From contig JAECYW010000028.1 in NCBI GenBank assembly GCA_023014335.1, positions 124,001 to 188,000 on the forward strand: DNA of 64,000 nt, given 5' to 3'. The translations under genes were made by a program, and so were the position numbers. The notes beneath the pieces were generated by a model. The model was not told the origin of the DNA and did no database searches. It worked only from the letters and a program-made list of their open reading frames with translations. Source of the DNA: Galerina marginata. Taxonomy: Eukaryota; Basidiomycota; Agaricomycetes; Agaricales; Galerinaceae. This document shows, in pieces, positions 32,028 through 42,507 of the stretch (the stretch's first letter is position 1; each line of letters begins with the position of its first letter).

Positions 32028-32883
32028 AATCCAGAGAGCAGCCTTGCGCTGCATCTGACCTAAAAGCTTCAAGGCGCCCTTACAGCGAGCGCCTTCGAAG
32101 AACCAGAGACGATACCCATAGGTGGCTATGGGCACCACGCAAGATCGGTAGAGGAGCCTCTTCTCAGTAGGCTCCAAACCGCGAGTGGACGAACCAAGCA
32201 TTCTCATGGCTTTCACCGACGAGAATGCCTTGGTTGAGTAAAATCGCACATGCTCATGGAAAGTGAGCTTGCGGTCAAAAAAGAAACCCAAGTACTGCCA
32301 GAACGGCTTGGGCTTCAAGAGAGTCGCTCCAGTGAATGGGGCGTAGCCCAGATCAATTGAAGGGTTGTAATCCGAGTGCGACCTGTCGAAGTGATAAATC
32401 TCCGACTTGTCGTGCTCGAGGACAAGAGCGAACTGAGTGAACAGTTCGAAGATGACCTTGTAAGCTTTTTTGAGGAGCAAACAATTTACGTCAAGCGACT
32501 TCAACTGCACAATAAGTGTACCATCGTCGACGTAGGAGAGGAGCCAGCATTTATCGCAATGCTGCTCGAAGAGGCGCATGATGGGCACCAACATAAGGGC
32601 CGACAGAACAGGTGATAGAGCAGAACCCTGCCCCACCCCCATGTCTGCAGACCGATGCGGAGAGACAAAGGCGTTCCATGCACAGTATGCATGGAACGAC
32701 CAACTAAGTAAGAAGCAAAAAAGTTCACCACGTTTGGTGGAAAACCCTGCTTGGCAAGCACCGCCAAGAAAACATCGTGGTTTATTGACGGAAAGAATTG
32801 GGCCAGATCAAACGCCAGAACGCTCATTTTAAGTCCCTTAGCCCACCCAGCGCGTACAATGTGCGTTAAGTAGAGGCCAGCAT
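32028..32883 (-). pseudogene. LINE-4 ORF2, reverse transcriptase core
   Basis: Minus strand: ..NAGLYLTHIVRAGWAKGLK, AFDLAQFFPSINHD, GVGQGSALSPVLSAL, LLSYVDDGTLIVQLK, then EHDKSEIYHFDRSHSDY and PKPFWQYLGFFFDRKLTFHEH. A frameshift lies near 32680 (two frames cover the two halves) in a duplicated GCATGGAACG/GTATGCATGG stretch. Bounded by HPE-D and HPE-B. Confidence 0.85.
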
Positions 32884-33495
32884 TACGAGTTCTTACGTAG
32901 TAAAAGAACTCGTTTTCCACACTTGATAGCAGAAGCAAATGATTCCTAACGCGAACGATGGAAATTCTCCCACTGCTTCATTTTTTGTGACTGACCCTGA
33001 ATTAAAAGTCTACAAATTTTGTAATAGTGGGAATTATTTTTGACAGTGAGAATGATTGTATGATGCGGGTTGCTATGGGCTATTTTTAGCTTTTGTGTTT
33101 AAAACCTAAGTTAGGGTTAGATTTTTTGTGTAGCACTACTGAGCACTATGGCTAGTGTTCTTTTGCAAAACAAATATAAGTTCTAAACTAACTACTATAG
33201 ACTGCTTAGAATACTCTAGTCTACAAAAAACACTAGAGAGGCACACCAGAAACCCTATTCTAGCCTATAAACAATCAACTAATATGTTATACCAGGAAAA
33301 GAAGATATTTACCTATAAAAGTACTTAAAACTTAGGTTTCTCTACTAAATTCTGCCTATAACTACATAGAAGACACAATAAAGTCAACAAACCATGTAAA
33401 AGGCCATAAAAAGCGCCAGCAAAGCACTGGTATAGCCTAGAACTAAGGTAAAAGAAACCTAGAGAAAGAGGAACAATAGTTAGTAGGATACCTTG

Positions 33496-33566
33496 ACCAG
33501 CATACCATGGTAGTCCTCTCAAGAGAGGTACACTATCATCCTATCCGGGACAACTGGCATGCTGGT
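33496..33566 (+). other. Candidate folded RNA/DNA motif in HPE-D (copy 2)
   Basis: ACCAG at 33496 pairs with CTGGT ending 33566; inner stem CCTCTC-AA-GAGAGG. Conserved with 9002-9072 including CCTATCCGGG and the downstream AAAGAAGAAAGAAAGAAG. Confidence 0.4.
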
Positions 33567-33657
33567 AAAGAAGAAAGAAAGAAGCGATGAGCTGGCAGTT
33601 TATGACAGTGTGAAATGTGTCATGTGATTTTGTTTTTTTTAGGGTTAAGGTTCCAAT

Positions 33658-33699
33658 GTGGCTGTGAGAGCTCCGTCGCGACGGAGGCCTCACAGCCAC
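33658..33699. repeat. 42-bp near-perfect palindrome (GTGGCTGTGAG type)
   Basis: GTGGCTGTGAGAGCTCCGTC against GACGGAGGCCTCACAGCCAC; one or two mismatches. Centre TCGCGA. Confidence 0.85.
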
Positions 33700-34337
33700 C
33701 AAATAACACCTAAGGTTAGGTTTATTTTGTATTTTAGCCATATCTCACTGATTTTTCAATCAAATCCAATGATTCTAATACCAATAAAAGGGGAAAAATC
33801 AGATGGTTTCATATCAACAGACAGAAAGTTGAAAAAAAATCCATCAAATTAGGTAATATGTTAGAAAATGCGTATAATTGTAGTGCTCTGCTTCATGTTC
33901 TTCTACTTTCCCCTTGCTTAGTTAAAAAACATTGCTCTAGTAATATTAGGAGTAAGATTTGGTGCATCTGAGTTAAAAATCATTTCCCACATGTCTTAAA
34001 CATGATAAAAGTGGCTCAGATTGCAGAAATCACCTGAAAAAAAAGTCAAATCACTCAAAAAATGCACTTTTAATGTTATTGAACCCAGAGATCAATATTT
34101 ATAGGTGTATGACCATCCACCAAAGTTTTTAACTTTCTTAAATTACCAAATTTCTTTAATTTAAACGATTAAAATATCAAAATGTCCAAATTTTGCAATT
34201 TTGCAGTCATGTGACGTTTGCGCACAGACCACCATTCTATAGCCGTGAAATTTCTGCTTTTTATACATTTTATTTTAAAGAAATCCATGAAAAACTCAGC
34301 TCAATAAAGTGAATAACATAAGTTGTAATAATTTGAT

Positions 34338-34664
34338 GTGGCTGTGCAGAATACTTTGTGGCTGTGCATGATACCATTTGAAAGGCCTGAATTTTACAAA
34401 TTTTTTGACATTATTTTTGTGAGAATTGACCCAGTAATGACTGAGATACACTGAAAACAATATTTTGGTGTGGCTGTGAGACCTCCGTCGCGACGGAGGT
34501 CTCACAGCCACATTGGAACCCTAACCCTAAAAAGCAAAATCACCAATCTACATTTAAAACATCAATTACTGGGTCAATTCTCACAAAAATAATGTCAAAA
34601 AATTTGTAAAATTCAGGCCTTTCAAATGGCATTATGCACAGCCACAAAGTATTCTGCACAGCCA
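34338..34664. repeat. Fold-back element, about 325 bp, with a 42-bp perfect central palindrome
   Basis: Outer arms GTGGCTGTGCAGAATACTTT (34338) and its complement ending 34664; arms of about 130 bp each. The centre, 34470-34511, is a perfect palindrome GTGGCTGTGAGACCTCCGTC|... with centre TCGCGA. No frame. Confidence 0.85.
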
Positions 34665-35526
34665 CACCAAATTATTACTTTCAATGTATTTTATTTATTA
34701 CTCAGTCAATTCTTGCAAAAATGATATCAGAAAAATTGTAAAATTCAAGCCTTATAAATGTAGTACTTTTCTGATTACAAATATATTAATATCATGTGAC
34801 CAGGTAATTTTTTTTATTGAGAAATAGCTTTTGGACACAAGTCTCCAAATCAGTAATCACATTGTAATATGCTCGAATCTGATTCAAATTGCACAAATTT
34901 AATATTAAAAAGACCAGAAAATTCAGGGCAATTAAATAGCTGGATAACTATTTGCAAATATTTGGCTTTGTTTGTTTTATTCAAGAAATAAGTATTTTGC
35001 ATCTATGAGAGAAAAGTTCTGGAAAACAAAAAAAAATGTGTAAAATATGAGATATTTTTTGGAGTCCAAATATATTATACAATGTAATCTGGCAACTTTC
35101 TTGTTCAAAAAATGATAAAGATAGGAATATAGATATATTATACCATCACAGCTTTCTGAATTCTGGTCAAAATATTGTGAATTTTGTATCATAAAATTTG
35201 GAAAATTCTTGATGATCCACTGCTTATATTTATACTGACAAATATTTACAAATATTTGCAACATTCCTAAAATACTTTTATTTAATATTCAAATTATTTA
35301 TTTTATTGTACATGTAAATACTGAGCTATGATTACAATTTCCTTGGGTCTTTAAATATTTCTTGATGTTCTTAATAATGGGGTAGTTGATACCAAAGTAC
35401 TTCACCAACCTACTGTATGATAAGTTAGTCTGGCCCATTTATTATATAAACTTATTGAAAAAAGAAAAAAGAAAAAGAAATAAAGAACTCGTATTTGCCA
35501 TGCGCAGCAATGGCTGCTTCACAAGT

Positions 35527-36364
35527 CCTCAGTGAAGCGCTGACGGACGCCCCCAACCTGATTTGGATGAAAAACATCAAATTTGACAGCGTCAAACTAA
35601 ATGCAATTTGAGATCATTTTCTCGATGAGTTTCCCCAAAGTATTCAGGAGCACAATCGGCCTGAAAGACTTTGGGGTGGAATAGGAAGGCTTGCCAGGTT
35701 TTGGAATGATAACCGACAGTGAATCCTTAAAGGCGGAAGGCCAATGCGAATGCTCAAGGCATCTGTTAGCAATCCGGAGAAAGTGGTCAGCAGAGCTGCC
35801 CTCCTTTTTGACGAACCACTTCAGGTGTGCCCAACTTATGTGGTCGGGGCCCGGAGCAGATCTGCTCGAACACGCAGATAAAGCTTCCGTGAGTTCGAAC
35901 ATGGAGAAAGGAACCCAATCCCTAACCGGCATGGCAGGGATTTGGTCCAGAGGAGAGAGATCATACTCTCGGCCAAAGGCCGAGTTATACGTACCGTGAA
36001 GGGCGTCCCAGAGGGACTCAAGAGAAATGCACAGGGCTCCCTGGTAAGAGAGAGCCTCGCAGGCGGGTAACACACGCTTCTGGGTCCAATTCATCAGATC
36101 CCAGGGGCGCTTGTTGGAGTATGCAATATCGACAATGCGTTCCTCGAAGAACTTGCGTTTAACCTCTTTGCAGAGTTTGCGGAAAGACTTCCAATCGTGC
36201 CTCAAAAGAGAAGCACGATAAGAAGCCAGGGATTCGGCACACTCGGGAGTCCACCAAGAGGAAGACCGGGAGGTGACAGATTTTGGCTTTGAGAAGCGAT
36301 TGAACGCTTCTGCAAAGATCTCAGCAACGGTATTAGCTGCAGCCTCGACGAGTTCCGGGGAAGT
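35527..36364 (-). pseudogene. LINE-4 ORF2, linker and start of reverse transcriptase
   Basis: Encodes SWWTPECAESLASYRASLL-like sequence, CKEVKRKFFEERIVDIAYSN, NWTQKRVLPACEALSYQG, the RT entry SRSAPGPDHISWAHLKWF, and SFRPIVLLNTLGKLIEKM. Compared with LINE-1 the frame is uninterrupted across the place where element G sits there, so this copy is the empty site for element G. Confidence 0.8.
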
Positions 36365-36968
36365 TATGAGTCCTTTGATTTATCAAAGACTCATTCTTTA
36401 TAAACCCAGAACTTAGTTGAAAATTTCATTAATTGATTGATCATTCAACACCGCGGAAAAAAATTTCCCAAAAAGGAAAATTTTGACCAAATGATTGATT
36501 TAGGTCTTTTGACCAGAAATCTGAAAAAATCATGTGACTAGCTATTCCTGTTCCAGAGATATTGACCTTTTAACTCCAAAAATCACAAAAGTGCCAGCTT
36601 TTTTCAAGTTTTTTGCATTTTTCTCAATAAGGAAAGCAGCTAATCATATGTTTTTTAACAGATTCAGGGTCCTCAAATCATTTCCCACAGCTTTGTTTTT
36701 TTTCTCCTGAAATGGGAATTGCCAAATTCAGTAGCTTGTTCCCACCCTATATAACAAGTTGAACTTTGAAACTTCTTTCTTTTTTTCCTCCATCACAAAT
36801 GCAGCTATTGACTTAGTTCTTCTTGATATGTTCTCTGACTACTCTCTACTATTATTTAGGATACTTTTCCAGCTTCCAAGGTGTTTGGTTGTGCTATTAA
36901 CTTTTGACCTTTTGAAATTGAAAAGGACTCATATATGCCATGCGAAGCAATGGCCCACACCCACAAGT
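36365..36968 (+). mobile_element. HPE-B, 604 bp, immediately followed by HPE-A
   Basis: 5' hairpin TATGAGTCCTTTGATTTATC then AAAGACTCATTC; 3' end AAAAGGACTCATATATGCC, hairpin GCCATGCGAAGCAATGGC, tail CACCCACAAGT. The next base begins HPE-A (TACAAGTTC). Together they occupy one LINE-4 site, GGGGAAGT|GAGATCTG, which is intact in LINE-1 near 2970. Confidence 0.9.
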
Positions 36969-37375
36969 TACAAGTTCTTACGTAGTAAAAGAACTTGTTT
37001 TCCGGCCTGCATAGCAGGCAGAAATGGTTTCTAACGCAATGGTTCGAAATTCTCCCACTCATACTGTGACCCTGCATGGTTTCTGTATCTCAGCCATTAC
37101 TGAGCCAATTTTTATGATCTTGGTATCAAAAAATTCGTAAAAATCAGGGCCTTCCTGGTCACGTAACCAGGCCGTTTTAGGCTTGTTAGAACCGCCTCAT
37201 TTTTCTGCTTTTTTTGAGTATAAGATCATCCCAATCGGTTCAGATTTGAGCGCACTACATATTATTTACGTATTTAATATGTATTTATTTAATAACAGTG
37301 TAAGTCTTCAGGCACTGCCTCACACCAAAGTAAGAACTTGTTTTTGCCATGTGCAGCAATGGCCTCTGACCAAGT
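36969..37375 (+). mobile_element. HPE-A, short form, abutting HPE-B
   Basis: 5' hairpin at 36969, GCCTGCATAGCAGGC hairpin, interior, 3' end ACCAAGT at 37375. The 3' hairpin has GTGCAGC instead of GCGCAGC. It shares the exact boundary with the preceding HPE-B, so one inserted at the end of the other. Confidence 0.9.
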
Positions 37376-38011
37376 GAGATCTGTGATCGGGAGACCCCAG
37401 ATCTGCGCAAGAATGCCGGTCAGGTATTGATGCTGATTGACGAGCAGTACCGATCTTTTACCAGCATCTAACCGGGAAGATCTGATGGGACAAAAGTGCT
37501 AATCGGAACATGGTCCGATTGCATCTTAAGTTCCGGTTCAAGGCATGTCGTGAGAGACACAGCTTGAGCCGGCGGAACGAACACCAGATCTATGACCGAA
37601 GTTCTGAGATCTGGATTGTGCAAAATGAAAGTCGGCCCCGGGTTGCTAGGAATAGCAAGCTCGAGGCCGAGGGAAGCTGCTGTGTCTAGCAGCAAGATAG
37701 CCGTCGTGCCATGAGAGCGGCAGTCAGGATCCCACTCTGAAGAGTGACAGTTGAAGTCCCCGCCCATGTAGACCATAGGCGGGAGAGAGTTGGCTTTTTC
37801 AGCAAGAAGCTTAATAGCCGTATGTTCAGCATCTGAGTACCCGAGTAAAGGGAAAGCAGGACAATATCGCGACTGTCAATAAGATCACGTCGCAGAGAAG
37901 ACCGAAGTAGCCCAAGCCCTTTGTTCACAAAAGCGATACAACGGGGGGATACTCCTGTGGGCTGGGGGCAAAACATCGGAGTCCAATCCGGATGATTTGC
38001 AGTCCCAATAA
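37376..38011 (-). pseudogene. LINE-4 ORF2, endonuclease domain
   Basis: Encodes FCPQPTGVSPRCIAFVNKG, GGDFNCHSSEWDPDCRS, SVIDLVFVPPAQAVSL and SDHVPISTFVP. One frameshift near 37830 (TLYSGTQMLN against NIMGVYSDAEH of LINE-1) has broken it. Element E separates it from the N-terminus at 39124. Confidence 0.8.
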
Positions 38012-39123
38012 GCAGCCTATGCCACTATATGAAGCAATCAGCTTGGACAGTTGTCCAAAATCCATTTTATATCAGGTTGGACAACTGTCCTTTGGACAGT
38101 TTACCAACAGGATATATAAGGCGTATATAATAGGGTAGGTACTATATGATACGTATGGTAGACATGGTAGAGCTTATTTGTTTGGCTTTTGATGTGATCA
38201 ATACTAATCATGTGACTTTGAATTTGCCTCTATTTACATGCTTGTCGCACATTTATGTAATTTTATGGCCTCAAATGCAAATAAATATAAATATAGAGTC
38301 TCAGGGCCACTGCCTCCATGCTATAAATGGCAACAAAGGTACAATTACCCAAAATGGCAGTGTTTAGTCAGCCTGCTAATTTTGGACTTAGTACCAATTG
38401 CGATAAGTCCCTTAACTTATTAATTAACACTAAAATGCTTGTATCCTAATAAGGAAGGTACCTATCTGTGTGATTTAAAATTTTAATAGGGTCTAAAAAT
38501 AGATTGTGTTCTTTTGAGACCCTCTTTCCTTTTTGGGAAAATTTCCCGTCAGCCAAAATTTCTCATAGCTGGCTTTTTTTCAGTTTTTTGCGTTTTTCTC
38601 TGTGAAAAAAAAAGCTAGGCACAAAATTTTAATGGATTCAGGGTCAGATGGCTTGGCAGCACATTTTTTGTCAGAGGCACAGCCACATCCGAGCACATCC
38701 TGAAAAGGCTCGGCAAACTAGCATCACTTTTCATATCTTCATGGGAAATGTGATTGATGGCATCATTTAAATGGATTCAGGGTCGTCTACCTGATACGAT
38801 CATTTTTCGTCAGAGGCACAGCCACATCTGAGCACATTCAGGGATGGCTTGGTAAACTGTCCAAGCTGTCAAAAAGTAATGCAGTTTTGCCGAGCCTTTC
38901 TAGGATGTGCTCGGATGTGGCTGTGCCTCTGACGAAAAATGATTGTATCAGGTAGACGACCCTGAATCCATTTAAATGATGCCATCAATCACATTTCCCA
39001 TGAAGATATGAGCATATATATATGTTGTTGGTAAACTGTCCAAAGGACAGTTGTCCAAGCTGATATAAAATGGACTTTGGACAACTGTCCAAATTTGATG
39101 TCTTAAACTAGCAGCTACTGGTG
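38012..39123. mobile_element. Element E: 1.1-kb inverted-repeat DNA transposon
   Basis: Flanked by CCAATAA at 38005-38011 and 39124-39130, a 7-bp duplication of LINE-4 sequence. Subterminal inverted arms of about 70 bp contain TTGGACAGTTGTCCAA and TTGGACAACTGTCC; a second inner inverted repeat (about 38670-38960) contains CAGAGGCACAGCCACATC. The right terminus CAGCTACTGGTG resembles element G's CAGCTACTAGTG, and both have 7-bp duplications. No transposase. Confidence 0.8.
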
Positions 39124-39318
39124 CCAATAACATCATCACCTTCTTTCAAAACAGTGCTGGGAGCTTGTCTTACGATACGCCAGGGCGGTTCTTGGACAAA
39201 GATAATGTCGTATATTTCAACGAGCGTGGAAAGGCATACATCGAGTGCTAACAAATTTTTAGCTACGTTGTACGAAAGTACTCTAATCTCGTCAGGTGTC
39301 CTTGGCATCAAGCTAGGG
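39124..39318 (-). pseudogene. LINE-4 ORF2 N-terminus and ORF1 stop
   Basis: MPRTPDEIRVLSYNVAKNLLALDV and VQEPPWRIVRQAPSTV. The TGATG overlap with the ORF1 end is retained. Cut by elements E and F. Confidence 0.8.
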
Positions 39319-41152
39319 AGGTCTTAGTGATGCCCCACTGATTCCTGCAGGATTCCGGCCGGAATATCGCAATTCCGCGGATTCCTGCCGGAATCGGAAT
39401 AGCAGAGGGACCAGCCAAATAGGACAATTCCGTGGGCTATAATCCGGCGGAATACGGCGCGGAACGTCCGGAATGGGGAATTGGGTGGGATTCCGCGGCG
39501 GAATATGCGAGTTACATCAGCGATTACGTAACCTTCCCACTGCCCATGGTTTGTTGATTCTCTCACGTCCTGCCGGTCTCTTTCCTGTCAACCACCACCA
39601 CCACCCTCTCCTCCCTCCCTACTCGTTTGATGCGCCCCCCAGGCCGCGACCTTTCGCCGCCACGTCCACCCGCGCGCTCACGACTGGCTGGCGCCACGTC
39701 GACCCCGCCACATCACACCACCCGCCACGTCGAACGTCGCCGGCCCCACCACCACGACTCCAACACCTCCCTACCCCGTCGCGAATGCCACGTCAAGGGC
39801 TCTAGAGGATGAAAAGCGCGTCTGCTACGTTGCAGCGGCTTACGGAGTGGGGGGAAAAGGACCAGAGGTACCGGTAAGCACCCCCAACCCGATTCACACA
39901 TCCCGCACCCCCGTTGATACCCCAGCGTCCACATCAGGCACGTCCGCTGCCGTTTCGAACCAACGGCAGCCGCGGAAACGACCACGTCGACCCCAGCTCG
40001 ACCCCTCCGCCCTCATTTTGAATCAACACCGGCCACGTCACCCCCCACTGCCGCCGGATTTGACCTCGCGTCGCCCCCGAAACCCTTTCGAGCCCATGGC
40101 GGCCTCGTTAGCCCCCACCACCCGTGCGCTGGGACTCCCGCGGCGCCCAGCTGCACCCATCAGCGCCCATCGCCCACCCGTTCGCATCCGTTTTGCGAAT
40201 GGGACCCGATGCCCATCACCCCGCCGCCGCGTTTTCGAGCCCGACCCACCATTAGCACCCGAGGCGCTACCCACCACCGCCACGTCAATGCCTACCACCA
40301 CTGCGTCGCCCGCGCCACGTCGAACAAACGCCGGCCCCGCCTCCACGACCCCACAGCTCGCTGACGTGGCGCGAATACCACGTCACGGAGCTCGCAAGAC
40401 AGGTAAGCACCCCAGCCACCATCGTAAGCCCCCCGTTGACGCGTTTGCCACAGACGCCGCCATTTCGAGCCGGCACACACGTCGCCTCCTCGGGCCCAAC
40501 GTTGTCATTGCCGCTCCGCGCCCCCAGCCCGTACCACCACCACCACGTTCCCCTCGCCACGTCGAACGAACGCCCACCGCGACTCCACAGTTCAACGAAC
40601 CGCGGGGTTTAGGGAGTGAAGATAGGCCCACAGGCGCCCGGTAAGCTCCCCAGCCCATTCACATCTATTTGAACTCACGCCGACTCGTTTAACCCACCCG
40701 CGGCTGCTACCACACTCACACCCGCCCTCCAACTCCCCGCGCCGACTCGTTTCGCGAACGGCCGCCGAACTCCCGCAGCTGCGCCGCTGCGTTTTGTGTA
40801 CAGCCCCCCCTCCGTTTATTGTAGATATAATTAAAGTAATAATTAGAATAAACTACTATAACTAACTGTAATGTAATATATGATGTTTAATATCAATAAT
40901 AGACTGTAATTGTGATTTAACAGTGAAGTTAGCAAATGGTCAGAAAAACATCAGTCAGATGACCTACAATTGGTACTATTCCGTCTATTCCTTGGGGAAT
41001 CCTTAGGGAATATAGGGAATCCACAGGAATAGAGGGAATAGAAGGAATTCCCCAAGGAATAAAGGGAATTCCCTCCATTCCACTGGGAATCCTATAGGAA
41101 TAGAGGGATTCCTGTCATTCCTAGGGAATCAGTGGGGGAATGAAAAGTACTG
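39319..41152. mobile_element. Element F: 1.83-kb DNA transposon with GC-rich captured-looking core
   Basis: Flanked by AAGCTAGGG at 39310-39318 and 41153-41161, i.e. an 8- or 9-bp duplication of LINE-4 ORF1. Terminal inverted repeats of about 27 bp share CCCCACTGATTCC; the outer halves are diverged. Both ends are dense in GGAAT/ATTCC subterminal repeats. The core (39590-40800) is over 60% GC, unlike its surroundings. 8-bp duplications suggest hAT, 9-bp suggest Mutator-like; I cannot decide. No transposase. Confidence 0.75.
39590..40700 (+). repeat. Three degenerate repeats ending in a splice-donor-like GGTAAGC inside element F
   Basis: Each repeat has CCACGTCGAACG, GCC(GG)CC, CTCCA(C)A, CGCGAATRCCACGTCA and ends GGTAAGC(A/T)CCCC, at 39871, 40401 and 40641. 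The frame 39847-40644 (265 codons, Pro/Arg/Thr-rich) has no recognisable domain and is most likely non-coding. Confidence 0.5.
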
Positions 41153-41221
41153 AAGCTAGGGACGACGGGTTAGAGAAGGAAGCCGGACGACAAACGACAA
41201 CGCGTTCACGTACCTGCGCAT

Positions 41222-42507
41222 TACAAGTTCTTACGTAGTAAAAGAACTTGTTTTCCGGCCTGCATAGCAGGCAGAAAACATTCCTAATGCCAAGGACAGA
41301 AATACTCCCACTCATATAGTGACCCTGCATGGTTTCTGTATCTCAGCCATTACTGGGCCAAATTTAATGATTTTGGTATCAAAAAAATCGTAAAAATCAG
41401 GGCTTTCATGTGGCATGTGTATTCAGGGATGATTAGGTCATGTGACTTGTTCACACGACCCAAAAAGGGCAAATTGGTGTGAATTTACACTTAAAGCAGA
41501 TTTCAGTGAGCTAGATATGCTAAAATATGTTGCCCAGACCAATCTAGAATGATGTACAAATATTTACATATGTTTTGCAATGATGTCATGGTGTCCAAAT
41601 CAGGCAAACAGTCAGCTCAACTTGGTGAAAATCTGAAAATTGGTGTTAAACTGACTGGATAACCCATAAAAGTCACACCAAACATTGCAAAACATGACCA
41701 AATAACATGGAAATAATGTTCTAGAAGCTTACATAATCAAACTCACAGCAGGACTTTGTGCAATTGCCTTGGATTTGGTAATGCACCAACTTGGACCAAA
41801 ATATTCTCAGGGATATGTCATATGATAGGTGTGCACAGACCACCTGTTAGGTAAGAAAACGTTATCACCATTTTTTATTTTATTTTAATGCCTTTAAAAT
41901 CTCTCAATATAGCTTATTTACTGTGTTTTCAACAATATTCCGCATTTGGTAAGTCACAAAAGGTGTGACAATACGCATGTAACACCATCTTTTAGCCCTG
42001 ATTTTTCTGATAATTACACACTTTATTTTAAGGCAATCTGATAAAAACTAAGCGACGTATAAATTAATCTTGTTACAAGTTTCTTATTGTAGTCTAATAA
42101 TTAATCTTGTTACAAGTTCTTACGTAGTAAAAGAACTTGTTTTCCGGCCTGCATAGCAGGCAGAAAACATTCCTAACGCAATGGTTCGAAATTCTCCCAC
42201 TCATACAGTGACCCTGCATGGTTTCTGTATCTTAGCCATTACTGGGCCAATTTTGATGATCTTGGTATCAAAAAAATCGTAAAAATCAGGGCTTTCCTGC
42301 TCACGTGACTAGTTGATCTTAGGCTTGCTAGAATTGCCTCATTTTTCTGCTTTTTTTGAGTATAAGATCATCCCAATAGCTTCAGATTTGAGCGGACTAC
42401 ATATTATTTACTTATTTAACATGTATTTATCTAACACTCTTGGTATGTCTCCATCCCCAAAGTAAGAACTTGTTTTTGCCATGCGCAGCAATGGCCTCTA
42501 ACCAAGT
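41222..42507 (+). mobile_element. HPE-A, two-unit form (889 + 397 bp), precise insertion in LINE-4 ORF1
   Basis: Unit starts at 41222 and 42111; 3' end AACCAAGT at 42507. LINE-4 reads CCTGCGCAT|AGAGAGCGTC across it, exactly as LINE-1 near 2060 in complement. No target duplication. Confidence 0.9.

Larger units (their letters stand above)
32884..35526 (+). mobile_element. HPE-D, 2.64-kb form, precise insertion in LINE-4 RT
   Basis: 5' hairpin TACGAGTTCTTACGTAGTAA followed by AAGAACTCGT; 3' end AAAGAACTCGTATTTGCC, hairpin, tail GCTTCACAAGT. LINE-4 reads GCCAGCAT|CCTCAGTG across it, as in LINE-1 near 4585. No frame above 95 codons. Interior: one GCGCCAGC unit, the RNA-like fold at 33496-33566, and GTGGCTGTG palindromes. 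Confidence 0.85.

Noticed and set aside
39847..40644. 265-codon GC-rich frame as a protein gene
   Set aside because: Low-complexity Pro/Arg/Thr composition, overlapping long frames on both strands, splice-donor-like repeats and no domain; explained by GC-rich non-coding sequence.
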